Source: CAYONP01 sp964405335 (GTDB lineage: Bacteria; Armatimonadota; UBA10988). Taken from it: 22,561 bases of DNA. The stretch is taken from assembly GCA_964405335.1 (NCBI GenBank), contig CAYONP010000091.1, forward strand, positions 1 to 22,561, written 5' to 3'. Of this stretch, positions 15,511-22,561 are shown in pieces (the first letter of the stretch is position 1; the number at the start of each line of letters is the position of its first letter). The notes under the pieces were generated by a model, which saw only the letters and a program-made list of their open reading frames with translations, was not told the DNA's origin and made no database searches. The translations under genes and the position numbers were made by a program.

Positions 15511-18204
15511 ATGCGATTGACCAGTCTGGCCGCCGTCATGCTCGGCCTGACCGCCTGCCGCGCCGAACCGCCCGCGCCGAAGGCGGCACCGGCGCCGGGC
15601 TGGGTCTGGTGGGAGGGCGAGGAGCCCGAGGCGACCAACTTCCCTGCTCGCTCGTGGTTCTCGGCCGACACGTTCCCTGAGAATGCCCACCTGCTCTCCG
15701 GCTCGGCCTGGCTGTCGAACAGCGGCGACCGCACCGGAGACGAGGCCTTCGCCCGCTACACCGTCACCGTCCCGGCCGCGGCAACCTACCATTTCTGGAC
15801 GCGCAAGTTCTGGCAGCACGGGCCGTTCCGCTGGCGCTTCGACGAGGCCGATTGGCGGGTCTGCGGCCGGAACGTCTCGCTCGCCGACTCGGTCGAACTC
15901 AAGCTCCACACGCCGGCCAACTGGGTCTATCTCGGCGACGTCGAGCTGGCCGCCGGCCGGCACACCTTCGAGCTGCGCCTGCTGGCCGGTCCGGGCGAGG
16001 GCCTGACGGCCGCGTTCGACTGCTTCCTGCTGACCACCCGCCCGTTCACCCCGCGCGGTAAGCTGAAGCCCGGCGAGCGGTCGGGGCTGGCCGATCCGGG
16101 CTACTTCGCCTGGGAGCCGGCCGACGACCCGTTCGGCGACGAGGCGGCGTTCGACCTGCGCGGCCTGAACGAGGCGGTCGCCGGGCAGTCCGGCCCGGTC
16201 CGTCGCGACGGCCTCGGCATCGCGCTCGGCGACGGCACGCCGGCGCGCTTCTGGGCGGTCAATATCGGCTCCAACCAGGTTACCGGCGACCACGCCTCGC
16301 TCGATTACATGGCTCGCAAGCTGGCCAAGTTCGGGGTCAACCTGGTCCGCTTCCACTCGCCCATCTTCGGCACCGGCGACGACTTCTCGGCGCTCAACGA
16401 ACGGGTGCTCGACGGCCTCCATTACCTTGTCCAGGCGCTGAAGCAGCAGGGCATCTACACCACGGTCAGCGTCTACTTCCCACTCTGGAGCAGCGTCCGG
16501 CCGAGCTGGGGGCTGAGCGGCTTCGAGACCATCGAGAACGACAAGCCGTTCGGGCTGATCTTCTTCGACCCGCGGTTCCAGCTCCTCTACCGCACCGGCC
16601 TGCAACGGGAGCTGACCGCGCCGAACCCGTACACCGGGCTGAGCCTGGCCGAGGACCCGGCGGTGGCCAGCCTCGAGATCTGCAACGAGGACAGCCTCTT
16701 CTTCTGGACCTTCAACCGGCAGAACATCCCCGGGCCCTACTGGGACATGCTGGCCGGTGGGTTCGGCCTCTGGCTGAAGGCCAAGTATGGCGGCGTGGCG
16801 GCGGCGATCGAGGCCTGGGGCGGGTTCACCGTCGAGGGCGACGACGCCGCCGCCGACCGCGCAGCGGTGCTGCCGGCCTGGGACATGACCGCCGAGGGCA
16901 GCCGGCAGGGGCCGGCCGGCAAGGTCCGCCGGATGGGCGATCAGGTCCACTACCTGACCGAGCTGCAGCGGCGGTTCTATGACGAGACGACCGCCCAGAT
17001 CCGCGGCTGGGGCTTCCGCGGGCTGGTCTCGGCCAGCAACTGGACCGTCGCCGACCCGGTCATGCTCGACGCGCTCGAACGCTACACCTACACCGCGGGC
17101 GATCTGATCGACCGGCACGGTTACTTCGAGGGCCGGCACGAGGGCGAGGCGGCGAGCTACTCCGTCCGCGTCGGCCACCAGTTCGGCAGCCTCAGCGCGC
17201 TGACCGTGCCCGAGCGGGTGCCCATCCAGGTGGTCCAGGTCGACGGCTGGCCGCACTGCATCAGCGAGATCGGCTGGCCGCAGCCGAACCGCCTGCGTGC
17301 CGACGCGACGCTGCTGGGCAGCGCCTATGGCAGCCTGCAGGGCATCGACGCGATCTACTGGTTCGCGCTCGGCGCGACCAGCCTGGCCGACCAGAGCATG
17401 GGCAAGTTCCAGCTCTGCGAGCCGCTCGGCGTCGGTAGCTTCCCGGCCAACGCGCTGCTCTACCGGCGCGGCGACGTGACCGAGAGCGAGTCGGTCATCC
17501 ACCAGGTCGTCCGGCTCGACGACCTCTACGCCATGCAGGGCTCCGGCGCGGTCAGCGACCGGGCACTCGACGCCCTGCGCGCCGCCGATATCCCGCCCGG
17601 CGGCGAGCTGACCGGCGCCGTGACGCAACTCGACCCGCTCAGCTTCTACGTCGGCCGGGTGACCCGCGAGTTCGGCGACGACCCGACCCGCTCGCGGCAG
17701 CGCGACCTGAGCCAGTACATCAACCGGCAGCAGCGCGTGGTCCACTCGTTCACCGGCGAGCTGGCGCTGCAGTACGGCGATGGGCTGATGACCGTCAATA
17801 CCGCCCGCACGCAGGCCGCGGCGGGGTTCCTCGGCGCCGCCGGGCGGATCACCCTTGGCGATGTCGAGATCGAGTGCGGCAACGAGTATGGCCAGGTCGT
17901 CGTCACCTCGCTCGACGGCGCGCCGCTCTTCGACGCGGCGCGGATCCTGATCCAGGTGCTCACCCGCGCGCAGCCGTATGGCTTCACGACCGAGGGTGAG
18001 ACCATCACCGCCCTCGGCGGCGGGCCGTTCGGCGTCGAGCGGATCGAGGGCTCTGTCGCACTCACCATCGCCGGCGAGTTCACCGCGCGGGTGCTCGACG
18101 AGAACGGCTACCCCACCGGCGCCACGGCGCCGGTGACGCGCCGCGGTGAGCAACGGGTGATCACCCTGCCGGCCGAGGCGATCTACCTTCTCGTCGAGCG
18201 GTGA
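15511..18204 (+). CDS. Lipoprotein clan GH-A-like glycosidase (cellulase/GH5-like TIM barrel)
   Basis: This 897-residue protein has a signal peptide ending in the lipobox LTAC (Cys16), so it should be a lipid-anchored envelope protein. Residues about 30-175 look like a carbohydrate-binding beta-sandwich (WWEGEEPEATNF, TYHFWTRKFW, TFELRLLAGP). A TIM-barrel of clan GH-A type follows (about 215-720), with VNLVRFHSP on an early strand, the probable acid/base Glu393 in EICNEDSLF and the probable nucleophile Glu586 in CISEIGW. The 193-residue spacing is plausible for the clan, with a large insert. The C-terminus (about 740-897) is beta-rich. The exact family is unclear: GH5 or GH39/GH42-like enzymes are alternatives. 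GGAGG stands seven bases before the ATG. The gene follows the isomerase after 307 bases of repeats and may have its own promoter. Confidence 0.85.
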   Translation: MRLTSLAAVMLGLTACRAEPPAPKAAPAPGWVWWEGEEPEATNFPARSWFSADTFPENAHLLSGSAWLSNSGDRTGDEAFARYTVTVPAAATYHFWTRKFWQHGPFRWRFDEADWRVCGRNVSLADSVELKLHTPANWVYLGDVELAAGRHTFELRLLAGPGEGLTAAFDCFLLTTRPFTPRGKLKPGERSGLADPGYFAWEPADDPFGDEAAFDLRGLNEAVAGQSGPVRRDGLGIALGDGTPARFWAVNIGSNQVTGDHASLDYMARKLAKFGVNLVRFHSPIFGTGDDFSALNERVLDGLHYLVQALKQQGIYTTVSVYFPLWSSVRPSWGLSGFETIENDKPFGLIFFDPRFQLLYRTGLQRELTAPNPYTGLSLAEDPAVASLEICNEDSLFFWTFNRQNIPGPYWDMLAGGFGLWLKAKYGGVAAAIEAWGGFTVEGDDAAADRAAVLPAWDMTAEGSRQGPAGKVRRMGDQVHYLTELQRRFYDETTAQIRGWGFRGLVSASNWTVADPVMLDALERYTYTAGDLIDRHGYFEGRHEGEAASYSVRVGHQFGSLSALTVPERVPIQVVQVDGWPHCISEIGWPQPNRLRADATLLGSAYGSLQGIDAIYWFALGATSLADQSMGKFQLCEPLGVGSFPANALLYRRGDVTESESVIHQVVRLDDLYAMQGSGAVSDRALDALRAADIPPGGELTGAVTQLDPLSFYVGRVTREFGDDPTRSRQRDLSQYINRQQRVVHSFTGELALQYGDGLMTVNTARTQAAAGFLGAAGRITLGDVEIECGNEYGQVVVTSLDGAPLFDAARILIQVLTRAQPYGFTTEGETITALGGGPFGVERIEGSVALTIAGEFTARVLDENGYPTGATAPVTRRGEQRVITLPAEAIYLLVER

Positions 18205-18210
18205 GCGGCA

Positions 18211-18292
18211 GGTAGGGCCGCATCGCCGAGGCGGCCGAGGTAGGGCCGCATCGCCGAGGCGGCCGAGGTAGGGCCGCATCGCCGAGGCGGCC
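18211..18292 (+). repeat. 28-bp tandem repeat with GTAG-headed hairpin, three copies before the assembly gap
   Basis: Copies start at 18211, 18239 and 18267, with a period of exactly 28 bases and no sequence difference in the 26-base core. Each copy reads GGTAGG and then a hairpin with arms GGCCGC and GCGGCC around a nine-base loop. Copy number is unknown, because the array runs into the run of N. With only GA between copies there is no room for spacers, so it is not a CRISPR array. Confidence 0.92.
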
Positions 18293-18392
18293 NNNNNNNN
18301 NNNNNNNNNNNNNNNNNNNNNNNNNNNNNNNNNNNNNNNNNNNNNNNNNNNNNNNNNNNNNNNNNNNNNNNNNNNNNNNNNNNNNNNNNNNN
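18293..18392. other. Assembly gap of 100 N
   Basis: The run of N has the conventional fixed length of scaffold gaps, so the true size is unknown. Repeats on both sides explain why the assembler stopped. Genes, for example further hyp genes upstream of hypE, could be missing here. Confidence 0.95.
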
Positions 18393-18422
18393 GGCGGCGC
18401 TTTCGGCGAAAGCGTCCTACCC
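18393..18422 (-). repeat. Inverted, diverged copy of the GTAG-headed repeat after the gap
   Basis: Read on the minus strand this is GGTAGGACGCTTTCGCCGAA followed by AGCGCCGCC. It matches the 28-bp unit left of the gap at GGTAGG, the central TCGCCGA and the GCGGC-type ends. The stem itself is different: GCTTTC and GAAAGC around GGC at 18399-18413. The two flanks of the gap thus carry the same repeat class in opposite orientation. Confidence 0.7.
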
Positions 18423-18447
18423 ATCGCGGGCGTTACGGAGCAGACGT

Positions 18448-19452
18448 TTGGATCGGACCATCACCCTGGCCCACGGCAGTGGCGGACGCTTGACCGGCGA
18501 GCTGGTCGAGCAGGTGTTCATCAGCGCCTTCGATGATGAGCAGGGCCGCCGGCTCGAGGACTCGGCCATTCTGCCGCGGCCGGGCACACGCATCGCGCTG
18601 ACCACCGACGCGTTCGTGGTCAAGCCGCGCTTCTTCCCCGGCGGCGACATCGGCAAGCTGTCGATCTGCGGCACGGTCAACGACCTGGCCGTGGCCGGTG
18701 CCGAGCCGGTGGCGCTGACCGCGGCGTTCGTGATCGAGGAGGGCGTCGAGATCGACGAGCTGCGCCGCATCGCCGCGAGCATGTCAGCCACCGCGCGCGA
18801 GGCAGGCGTGCGGCTGGTCGCCGGCGACACGAAGGTGGTCGAGCGCGGCAGCGGCGATGGGGTCTATATCGCTACCGCCGGCTATGGCCTGGTGCCCGAC
18901 GGCCGCGCGCTCGACTGCCGGCGGATCGAGCCGGGCGACCGGATCCTCGTCTCGGGCGATCTAGGCCGGCACGAGGCGGCGGTGCTGCTGGCCCGCGGCG
19001 AACTGCACTTCGAGGCGGCCATCGAGAGCGACTGCGCCCCCCTGGCCGAGACCTGCCGCGCCGTGCTCGCCGCGGGCGGCAGCGGCGTGCGGACCATCCG
19101 CGACGCGACCCGCGGCGGGCTGGCGACGGTGCTGTGCGAGTGGGCGCGCACCGCCGGCGCGGGCCTGCTGCTCGCTGAGTCGGCCATCCCGATCGACCCG
19201 GCGGTCGGCGCGGTGTGCGAGATGCTCGGGCTCGATCCCCTCTACCTGGCCTGCGAGGGGCGACTGGTCACGGTTGTTTCACCAGACGCAACGGAAGCCG
19301 TGGCAGGAGCGTTGCAGGATATCTGCGTTGAGTCGGCGGTCATCGGCGAGGTGACGGCGGCGGCGGATGGTCGCGTGTTGTTGGAGACCGGGGTGGGTGG
19401 TCGGCGGGTGCTCGATCTGCTGACCGGCGGTCAGTTGCCGCGCATCTGTTGA
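18448..19452 (+). CDS. hypE: [NiFe]-hydrogenase maturation protein HypE
   Basis: This 334-residue cytoplasmic protein is of the AIR synthase/PurM-like fold. HypE takes a carbamoyl group from HypF on its C-terminal cysteine and dehydrates it with ATP to a thiocyanate, the source of the CN ligands of the [NiFe] site. The N-terminal ITLAHGSGGRL, the block GGDIGKLSICGTVNDLAVAGAEP (in two adjoining segments, about residues 60-90), DATRGGLATVL and the exact C-terminal PRIC with Cys334 identify it clearly. It starts with TTG, with GGAG seven bases upstream. It is nine bases ahead of a DRTGG gene and leads, or ends the hidden first part of, a tight six-gene operon. No other hyp gene is seen; they may lie in the gap or elsewhere. 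Confidence 0.95.
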   Translation: MDRTITLAHGSGGRLTGELVEQVFISAFDDEQGRRLEDSAILPRPGTRIALTTDAFVVKPRFFPGGDIGKLSICGTVNDLAVAGAEPVALTAAFVIEEGVEIDELRRIAASMSATAREAGVRLVAGDTKVVERGSGDGVYIATAGYGLVPDGRALDCRRIEPGDRILVSGDLGRHEAAVLLARGELHFEAAIESDCAPLAETCRAVLAAGGSGVRTIRDATRGGLATVLCEWARTAGAGLLLAESAIPIDPAVGAVCEMLGLDPLYLACEGRLVTVVSPDATEAVAGALQDICVESAVIGEVTAAADGRVLLETGVGGRRVLDLLTGGQLPRIC

Positions 19453-19461
19453 GGTGATGTC

Positions 19462-19809
19462 ATGCGCTGGACGGAGCTGATCAGGGCGCTGACCGCCGAG
19501 GAGGTGGTGGCCGCCCCCGATTTCGAGGTGGCGGCGGTGGCGGCGGCCGATCTGCTCAGCGACATTCTGGCGACCGACAAAGAGGACTTCGTGGTGCTCA
19601 CCGGCCAGACCTCACCGCAGGCGATCCGGACGGCGCTGACGGTTGGCGCGCTGGGCGTGGTCATCGTCCGCGGCAAGGAGCCGCCGCCGGAGACGGTGGC
19701 GCTGGCGCAGAACCACGGCGTGCCGCTGGCGGTCACCGCGCAGCGCATGTTCGAGGCTTGCGTCACCGCCGGAGGGCTGCTGTGGAGTTCTCCTTCGCCC
19801 ACGAGCTAG
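19462..19809 (+). CDS. DRTGG domain protein, first copy
   Basis: This 115-residue protein is a single DRTGG-type domain (about residues 20-105) with the pattern VAADLLSDILATDKEDFVVLTG, then ALGVVIVRGKEPP and GVPLAVT. DRTGG domains occur next to CBS pairs and in stand-alone proteins coded beside [FeFe] hydrogenase and NuoE/NuoF-like genes; the biochemical role is not known. Its start has GAGGTG upstream, nine bases after hypE. The end overlaps the start of the next gene by 28 bases, which points to translational coupling. Confidence 0.85.
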   Translation: MRWTELIRALTAEEVVAAPDFEVAAVAAADLLSDILATDKEDFVVLTGQTSPQAIRTALTVGALGVVIVRGKEPPPETVALAQNHGVPLAVTAQRMFEACVTAGGLLWSSPSPTS

Positions 19810-20720
19810 TCCACCGGCTGAAGGTCTTTCAGGCCGTCGCCGCCCACCTGCACACCGTCACGGCCGAGAAGACCATGCGTGCCGCGCAGGGGATCATGCG
19901 CGAGTCGCGCGTTTCGGCGGTGCCCGTGGTCGAGGGCGACCGGCTGCTCGGCATCGTCACCGTCGAGGACATCATCAAGGCGCTCGACCATGGCCACATC
20001 GACCAACCGGTGGCCGACTGGATGACCCGCGACGTGGTCTGTGTCGACCGCCGCTGGCCGGTCTCGCGGGCCATGTCGATCCTCGACCGGACCGGCTTCG
20101 GCCAGCTCCCGGTGCTCGACGAAGAGGGCGCGCTGTGCGGCCTGATCACCCCCGAAAGCGTGATGCGGGCGATGCTGATTGAGCTCAACCGCCTGCTCGC
20201 CCGCGACGAGGAGCGCGAGGCCGCCGAGACAACCGTCACCGACGGTGCGCTGCGCATGGAGTTCAAGGTCGCCGCCGGAGACTACGACCGCGCCGGCCTG
20301 GCCAGCGTGCGGCTCAAGCGCGAGCTGGCCGGCCGCGGGATCGAGCCGAGCCTGCAGCGCCGGGTGGCGATCGCCACTCACGAGGCCGAGACCAACCTGA
20401 TCATCCACACCACCCACGGTGGCCAGATCATCGCCGATATCGGCGACGAGGCGATTCGCCTGACGGTCGACGACGACGGGCCGGGCATCGCCGACGTCGA
20501 GCAGGCGATGCGGCCGGGCTACTCGACCGCCAGCGATTTCGTCCGCGACCTTGGTTTCGGTGCCGGCATGGGGTTGCCCAACATCCGCAAGTGTGCCGAC
20601 CACTTCGAGATTCGCAGCGCGCCGGGCTATGGCACGAAGCTGAACCTCCGGTTCGCGATTCAGCCGCCGGAGGCCGTCGCTGCCGACGACGGGGGAGATG
20701 AGGCCGATGACCACCCGTGA
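19782..20720 (+). CDS. CBS-pair protein with anti-sigma-factor-type HATPase domain
   Basis: This 312-residue protein has two CBS domains (about 20-75 and 80-137) and a GHKL ATPase domain of the RsbW/SpoIIAB kind (about 158-293). The ATPase has the N-box with His200, Glu201 and Asn205, the G1 box DDGPGI (231-236) and the G2 box GFGAGMGL (258-265). CBS pairs usually sense adenine nucleotides or NAD(H), so this may be an energy-state sensor that phosphorylates or releases a protein partner. The start is GTG at 19782 (VEFSFAHEL), chosen because GGAGG lies seven bases upstream; an earlier TTG in frame has no such site. It sits between two DRTGG genes. The same order is known in clostridial and Thermotoga-like hydrogenase clusters. 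No antagonist STAS protein is visible. Confidence 0.9.
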   Translation: MEFSFAHELVHRLKVFQAVAAHLHTVTAEKTMRAAQGIMRESRVSAVPVVEGDRLLGIVTVEDIIKALDHGHIDQPVADWMTRDVVCVDRRWPVSRAMSILDRTGFGQLPVLDEEGALCGLITPESVMRAMLIELNRLLARDEEREAAETTVTDGALRMEFKVAAGDYDRAGLASVRLKRELAGRGIEPSLQRRVAIATHEAETNLIIHTTHGGQIIADIGDEAIRLTVDDDGPGIADVEQAMRPGYSTASDFVRDLGFGAGMGLPNIRKCADHFEIRSAPGYGTKLNLRFAIQPPEAVAADDGGDEADDHP

Positions 20721-21036
20721 CCTGGCCGACCGGCTCGGGCTGACCGCCGCCACGGCGCTGCACGAGGTCGAGGTAACCGGCGCGCTGGTCGCCGACCTGC
20801 TCAGCGACGTGCTGGCCAATGGCGCGCCGGGCTATGTCTGGATCACCATCCAGACCCACCGCAACGTGGCCGCGGTGGCCAGTGCGCAGTCGCTGGCGGC
20901 GATCATCATCACCGCCGATCGCCAGCCCGGCGACGAGCTGCTGGAGCTGGCCGCCGCCGAGCAGGTGACCGTGCTGACCAGCCCCGAATCGAGCTACGCC
21001 GTGGCAGGACGGTTGTACGAACTAGGCTTGCGATGA
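20707..21036 (+). CDS. DRTGG domain protein, second copy
   Basis: This 109-residue protein shares ADLLSDVLA with the first copy and the pattern YVWITIQTHRNVAAVASAQSLAAIIITADRQP, again a single DRTGG-type fold, but overall identity to the first copy looks low. The ATG at 20707 is chosen over the one at 20698, because GGGGGAG ends right at 20698 and gives a proper nine-base spacing only to the second. The gene overlaps the CBS/HATPase gene by 14 bases, and its stop overlaps the PHP gene start as ATGA. Confidence 0.82.
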   Translation: MTTRDLADRLGLTAATALHEVEVTGALVADLLSDVLANGAPGYVWITIQTHRNVAAVASAQSLAAIIITADRQPGDELLELAAAEQVTVLTSPESSYAVAGRLYELGLR

Positions 21037-21797
21037 GGCGCTGGCTGGCTGCCGACCTGCATCTGCACAGCGTGCTCAGCCCGTGCGGCGACCTGGCCAT
21101 GTCGCCGAGCGCGGTGGTGGCCCGGGCGCGGGCGATCGGGCTCGACCTGATCGCGCTGACCGACCACAACTGCGCCCGCAATGCGCCGGCGCTGGCCGAG
21201 GCGGCACGGCGCGAGGGTCTGGCCGCCTGGTTCGGGGTCGAGGCGCGAACCGCCGAAGAGGTCGACGTGCTCTGCCTCTTCGACGAGCCCGCGGCGGCGG
21301 TCGCCTTCGGCGAGTGGACGTATGACCGCCTGCCGGCGGTCGCCTGCGACGCCGAGGTGTTTGGCGACCAGGTGGTGGTCGACGCCGAGGAGCGGATCCT
21401 GGGCTTCGCCGAGAAGCTCCTGATCAGCGCCACCTCGGCCACGATCGAACAGGTCTGTGGTGAGGCGCGGGCGCGGGGTGGGTTGGTCATCCCTGCCCAC
21501 ATCGACCGGTCGCGCGACAGCGTGATCAGTCAACTCGGGTTCCTGCCCCCGGGCCTGCCGGTCGACGCGTTCGAGGTGTCGCGTTTCGGCGATGAGGCAG
21601 CGCTGCTCGGCCAGGGCCACGACTGGCTGGCGACGGCGCCGGTGGTGCGCTTCTCCGATGCGCACCGGTTGAGCGAGATCGGCTGGCAGCAGACGCGGTT
21701 CGAGCTGGCCAGGGCGACGATTACGGCGGCGCGCGAGGCGCTGGCCGACGGCGCGTGGCGGGTGCAACCCGTGCGCCACGCGCGGCGAGAGGAGTAA
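21033..21797 (+). CDS. PHP domain metal-dependent phosphoesterase
   Basis: This 254-residue protein has the full PHP metal site: DLHLHS (His10, His12), LTDHN (Asp44, His45), Glu70 (FGVEAR), His156 (PAHIDR) and SDAH (Asp209, His211). The family hydrolyses phosphoesters; members related to this one are coded in hydrogenase clusters between DRTGG and NuoE-like genes with no known substrate. The ATG overlaps the previous stop (ATGA), a sign of coupling. It ends four bases before the NuoE-like gene. Confidence 0.92.
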   Translation: MRRWLAADLHLHSVLSPCGDLAMSPSAVVARARAIGLDLIALTDHNCARNAPALAEAARREGLAAWFGVEARTAEEVDVLCLFDEPAAAVAFGEWTYDRLPAVACDAEVFGDQVVVDAEERILGFAEKLLISATSATIEQVCGEARARGGLVIPAHIDRSRDSVISQLGFLPPGLPVDAFEVSRFGDEAALLGQGHDWLATAPVVRFSDAHRLSEIGWQQTRFELARATITAAREALADGAWRVQPVRHARREE

Positions 21798-21801
21798 CGA
21801 C

Positions 21802-22299
21802 ATGGCGCAGACCGAGCAGATGAGCACCGGCTTCGGGTTTGAGCAGGCGATGTACCGTGCGCTCGACGAGTTCGTCGAGTCGCAGGCGGGCTCGCCGGAC
21901 AGCCTGATCGAGGTCCTGCACCGCGCTCAGGAGATGTTCGGCTACCTGCGCAACGATGTGCTCGAATACGTCGCCGACGCCCTCGCCTTGCCGCTGGCCA
22001 AAGTCTACGGCGTGGCCACCTTCTACCACCTGTTCCACCTCAAGCCGAAGGGCAAGTACCAGATCCACGTCTGCACCGGCACCGCCTGCTACGTCCGCGG
22101 CGCCGATCGACTGATTGCCCAGCTGCAGAAGGAGCTTGGGGTCAAGCTCGACGAGACCACCGCCGACGGTCTGTTCACCCTCTGCGACGCGCGCTGCATC
22201 GGCTCGTGCGGCCTGGCGCCGGCGATGATGATCGAGGAAGACGTCTACGGCCGGGTCGAACCCAAGCGGATCAAGCGCGTGCTGCGGAAGTACCGGTAG
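21802..22299 (+). CDS. NuoE/HydC-like [2Fe-2S] thioredoxin-fold subunit
   Basis: This 165-residue protein matches the 24-kDa subunit of complex I and the HydC/HndA subunit of NAD(P)-linked multimeric hydrogenases. Helical N-terminal part: SLIEVLHRAQEMFGYL. The thioredoxin-like [2Fe-2S] domain has the four ligands Cys91 and Cys96 (CTGTAC) and Cys132 and Cys136 (RCIGSC); Cys128 is an extra cysteine. CTGTACYVRGA is more typical of hydrogenase-linked HydC proteins than of respiratory NuoE. It needs a NuoF/HydB partner, which would be expected next but is not in the window. AGGAG lies nine bases upstream of the ATG. It closes the visible part of the operon. Confidence 0.94.
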   Translation: MAQTEQMSTGFGFEQAMYRALDEFVESQAGSPDSLIEVLHRAQEMFGYLRNDVLEYVADALALPLAKVYGVATFYHLFHLKPKGKYQIHVCTGTACYVRGADRLIAQLQKELGVKLDETTADGLFTLCDARCIGSCGLAPAMMIEEDVYGRVEPKRIKRVLRKYR

Positions 22300-22561
22300 G
22301 CTGGCGGCAAGCGACCCGTGAGCGCCGAGACGGCCGGCGGCGAGTTCTCCGAACGCGCGCTACGCTGCCGGCTTGACCGCCGCGGCGCACCGCTGGCCGT
22401 CCCCCACCCCCAACCCCTCTCCCTGGCGCGGCGCCAGGGAGAGGGGAGTCAGGTCATCGGCGTTCACCTCGAGCCCCAAGACGCCCTCTCGGTGCCACTG
22501 GCGGCGTGCCCGCCAGTGCCGCCGACGAGCTGCTGGACAGCACTGGCGGGCAAGCCGCCAG
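22300..22561. repeat. Gene-free end of window with palindromic repeats
   Basis: No credible coding region is seen in these 262 bases. CCCCTCTCCCTGGCGC (22414-22429) pairs perfectly with GCGCCAGGGAGAGGGG (22431-22446) around one base, and is a type of element I recall seeing in many unrelated GC-rich genomes. From 22496 to the edge there is a second inverted pair, CACTGGCGGCGTGCCCGCCA plus GTGC (22496-22519), and its mirror at 22540-22561, one base different. The second unit is cut by the window end. The stretch 22300-22410 shows nothing I can name. Confidence 0.8.

Noticed and set aside
15184..18279. Long open frame (over 1000 codons) on the minus strand opposite the lipoprotein glycosidase
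   Set aside because: It is rich in Arg, Ala, Gly, Val and Asp with no domain pattern, and the opposite strand has a signal peptide, ribosome-binding site and catalytic motifs. Stops are rare in such GC-rich antisense frames.
18211..18292. CRISPR array
   Set aside because: Units of 28 bases follow each other with only two bases between them, no spacers and no cas genes.
21802..22299. Respiratory complex I nuoE
   Set aside because: The neighbours are DRTGG, CBS-ATPase and PHP genes and not nuo genes, and the CTGTACYVRGA motif fits the hydrogenase-linked HydC type better.
1..22561. tRNA or rRNA genes
   Set aside because: Looked for T-loop words such as GGTTCGA; the hits near 5813 and 7480 lie inside clear protein genes and have no cloverleaf around them.

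Overview
The window is about 22.5 kb of very GC-rich bacterial DNA. It contains one 100-base run of N (18293-18392), so it comes from a scaffolded draft or metagenome assembly. The gene mix is: Gfo/Idh-type dehydrogenase, secreted glycosidases, a phytanoyl-CoA-dioxygenase-like protein, a URO-D-like protein, a sugar isomerase/epimerase, an FHA/zinc-ribbon kinase and a hydrogenase-type operon. Together with many palindromic repeats between genes, this resembles uncultured Planctomycetota, Armatimonadota, Hydrogenedentota or Latescibacterota-like genomes. I cannot place it more precisely, because there is no rRNA or ribosomal gene.

Layout. (A) 56-4262, minus: a two-gene operon, a secreted family 2 glycoside hydrolase followed by a Gfo/Idh/MocA oxidoreductase. 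(B) 4380-6464, plus: a Ser/Thr kinase with two FHA domains and four C-terminal zinc ribbons, followed by a 55-bp tandem palindromic repeat. (C) 6681-7911, minus: a PhyH-type dioxygenase and a Tat-exported Rieske protein. (D) 8038-9149, plus: two tandem small proteins that look like T4 gp19/contractile-injection tail-tube subunits but carry signal peptides. (E) 9180-13784, minus: a large secreted glycosidase-like protein and a URO-D/corrinoid methyltransferase-like protein. (F) 13849-14229, minus: a UPF0175 antitoxin-like gene with the decayed start of a DUF3368/PIN toxin gene behind it. (G) 14337-18204, plus: a sugar isomerase/epimerase and a lipoprotein clan GH-A-like glycosidase, separated by a cluster of REP-like elements. 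(H) 18211-18422: more REP-like repeats on both sides of the assembly gap. (I) 18448-22299, plus: a tightly packed operon hypE, DRTGG, CBS+HATPase, DRTGG, PHP, NuoE/HydC-like. The window ends in palindromic repeats.

How it fits together. Regions A, E and G look like scavenging of complex glycans outside the cytoplasm, followed by sugar oxidation or isomerisation inside. Region I has the gene order known from the accessory genes of electron-bifurcating HydABC hydrogenases. Here it is joined to hypE, a [NiFe] maturation gene, which suggests that a multimeric hydrogenase is encoded just outside the window.

The most interesting observations are the exported tail-tube-like pair, the hybrid hydrogenase accessory operon, and a set of different palindromic repeats that share a GTAG or GGAG head, the signature of RAYT-mobilised REP elements.
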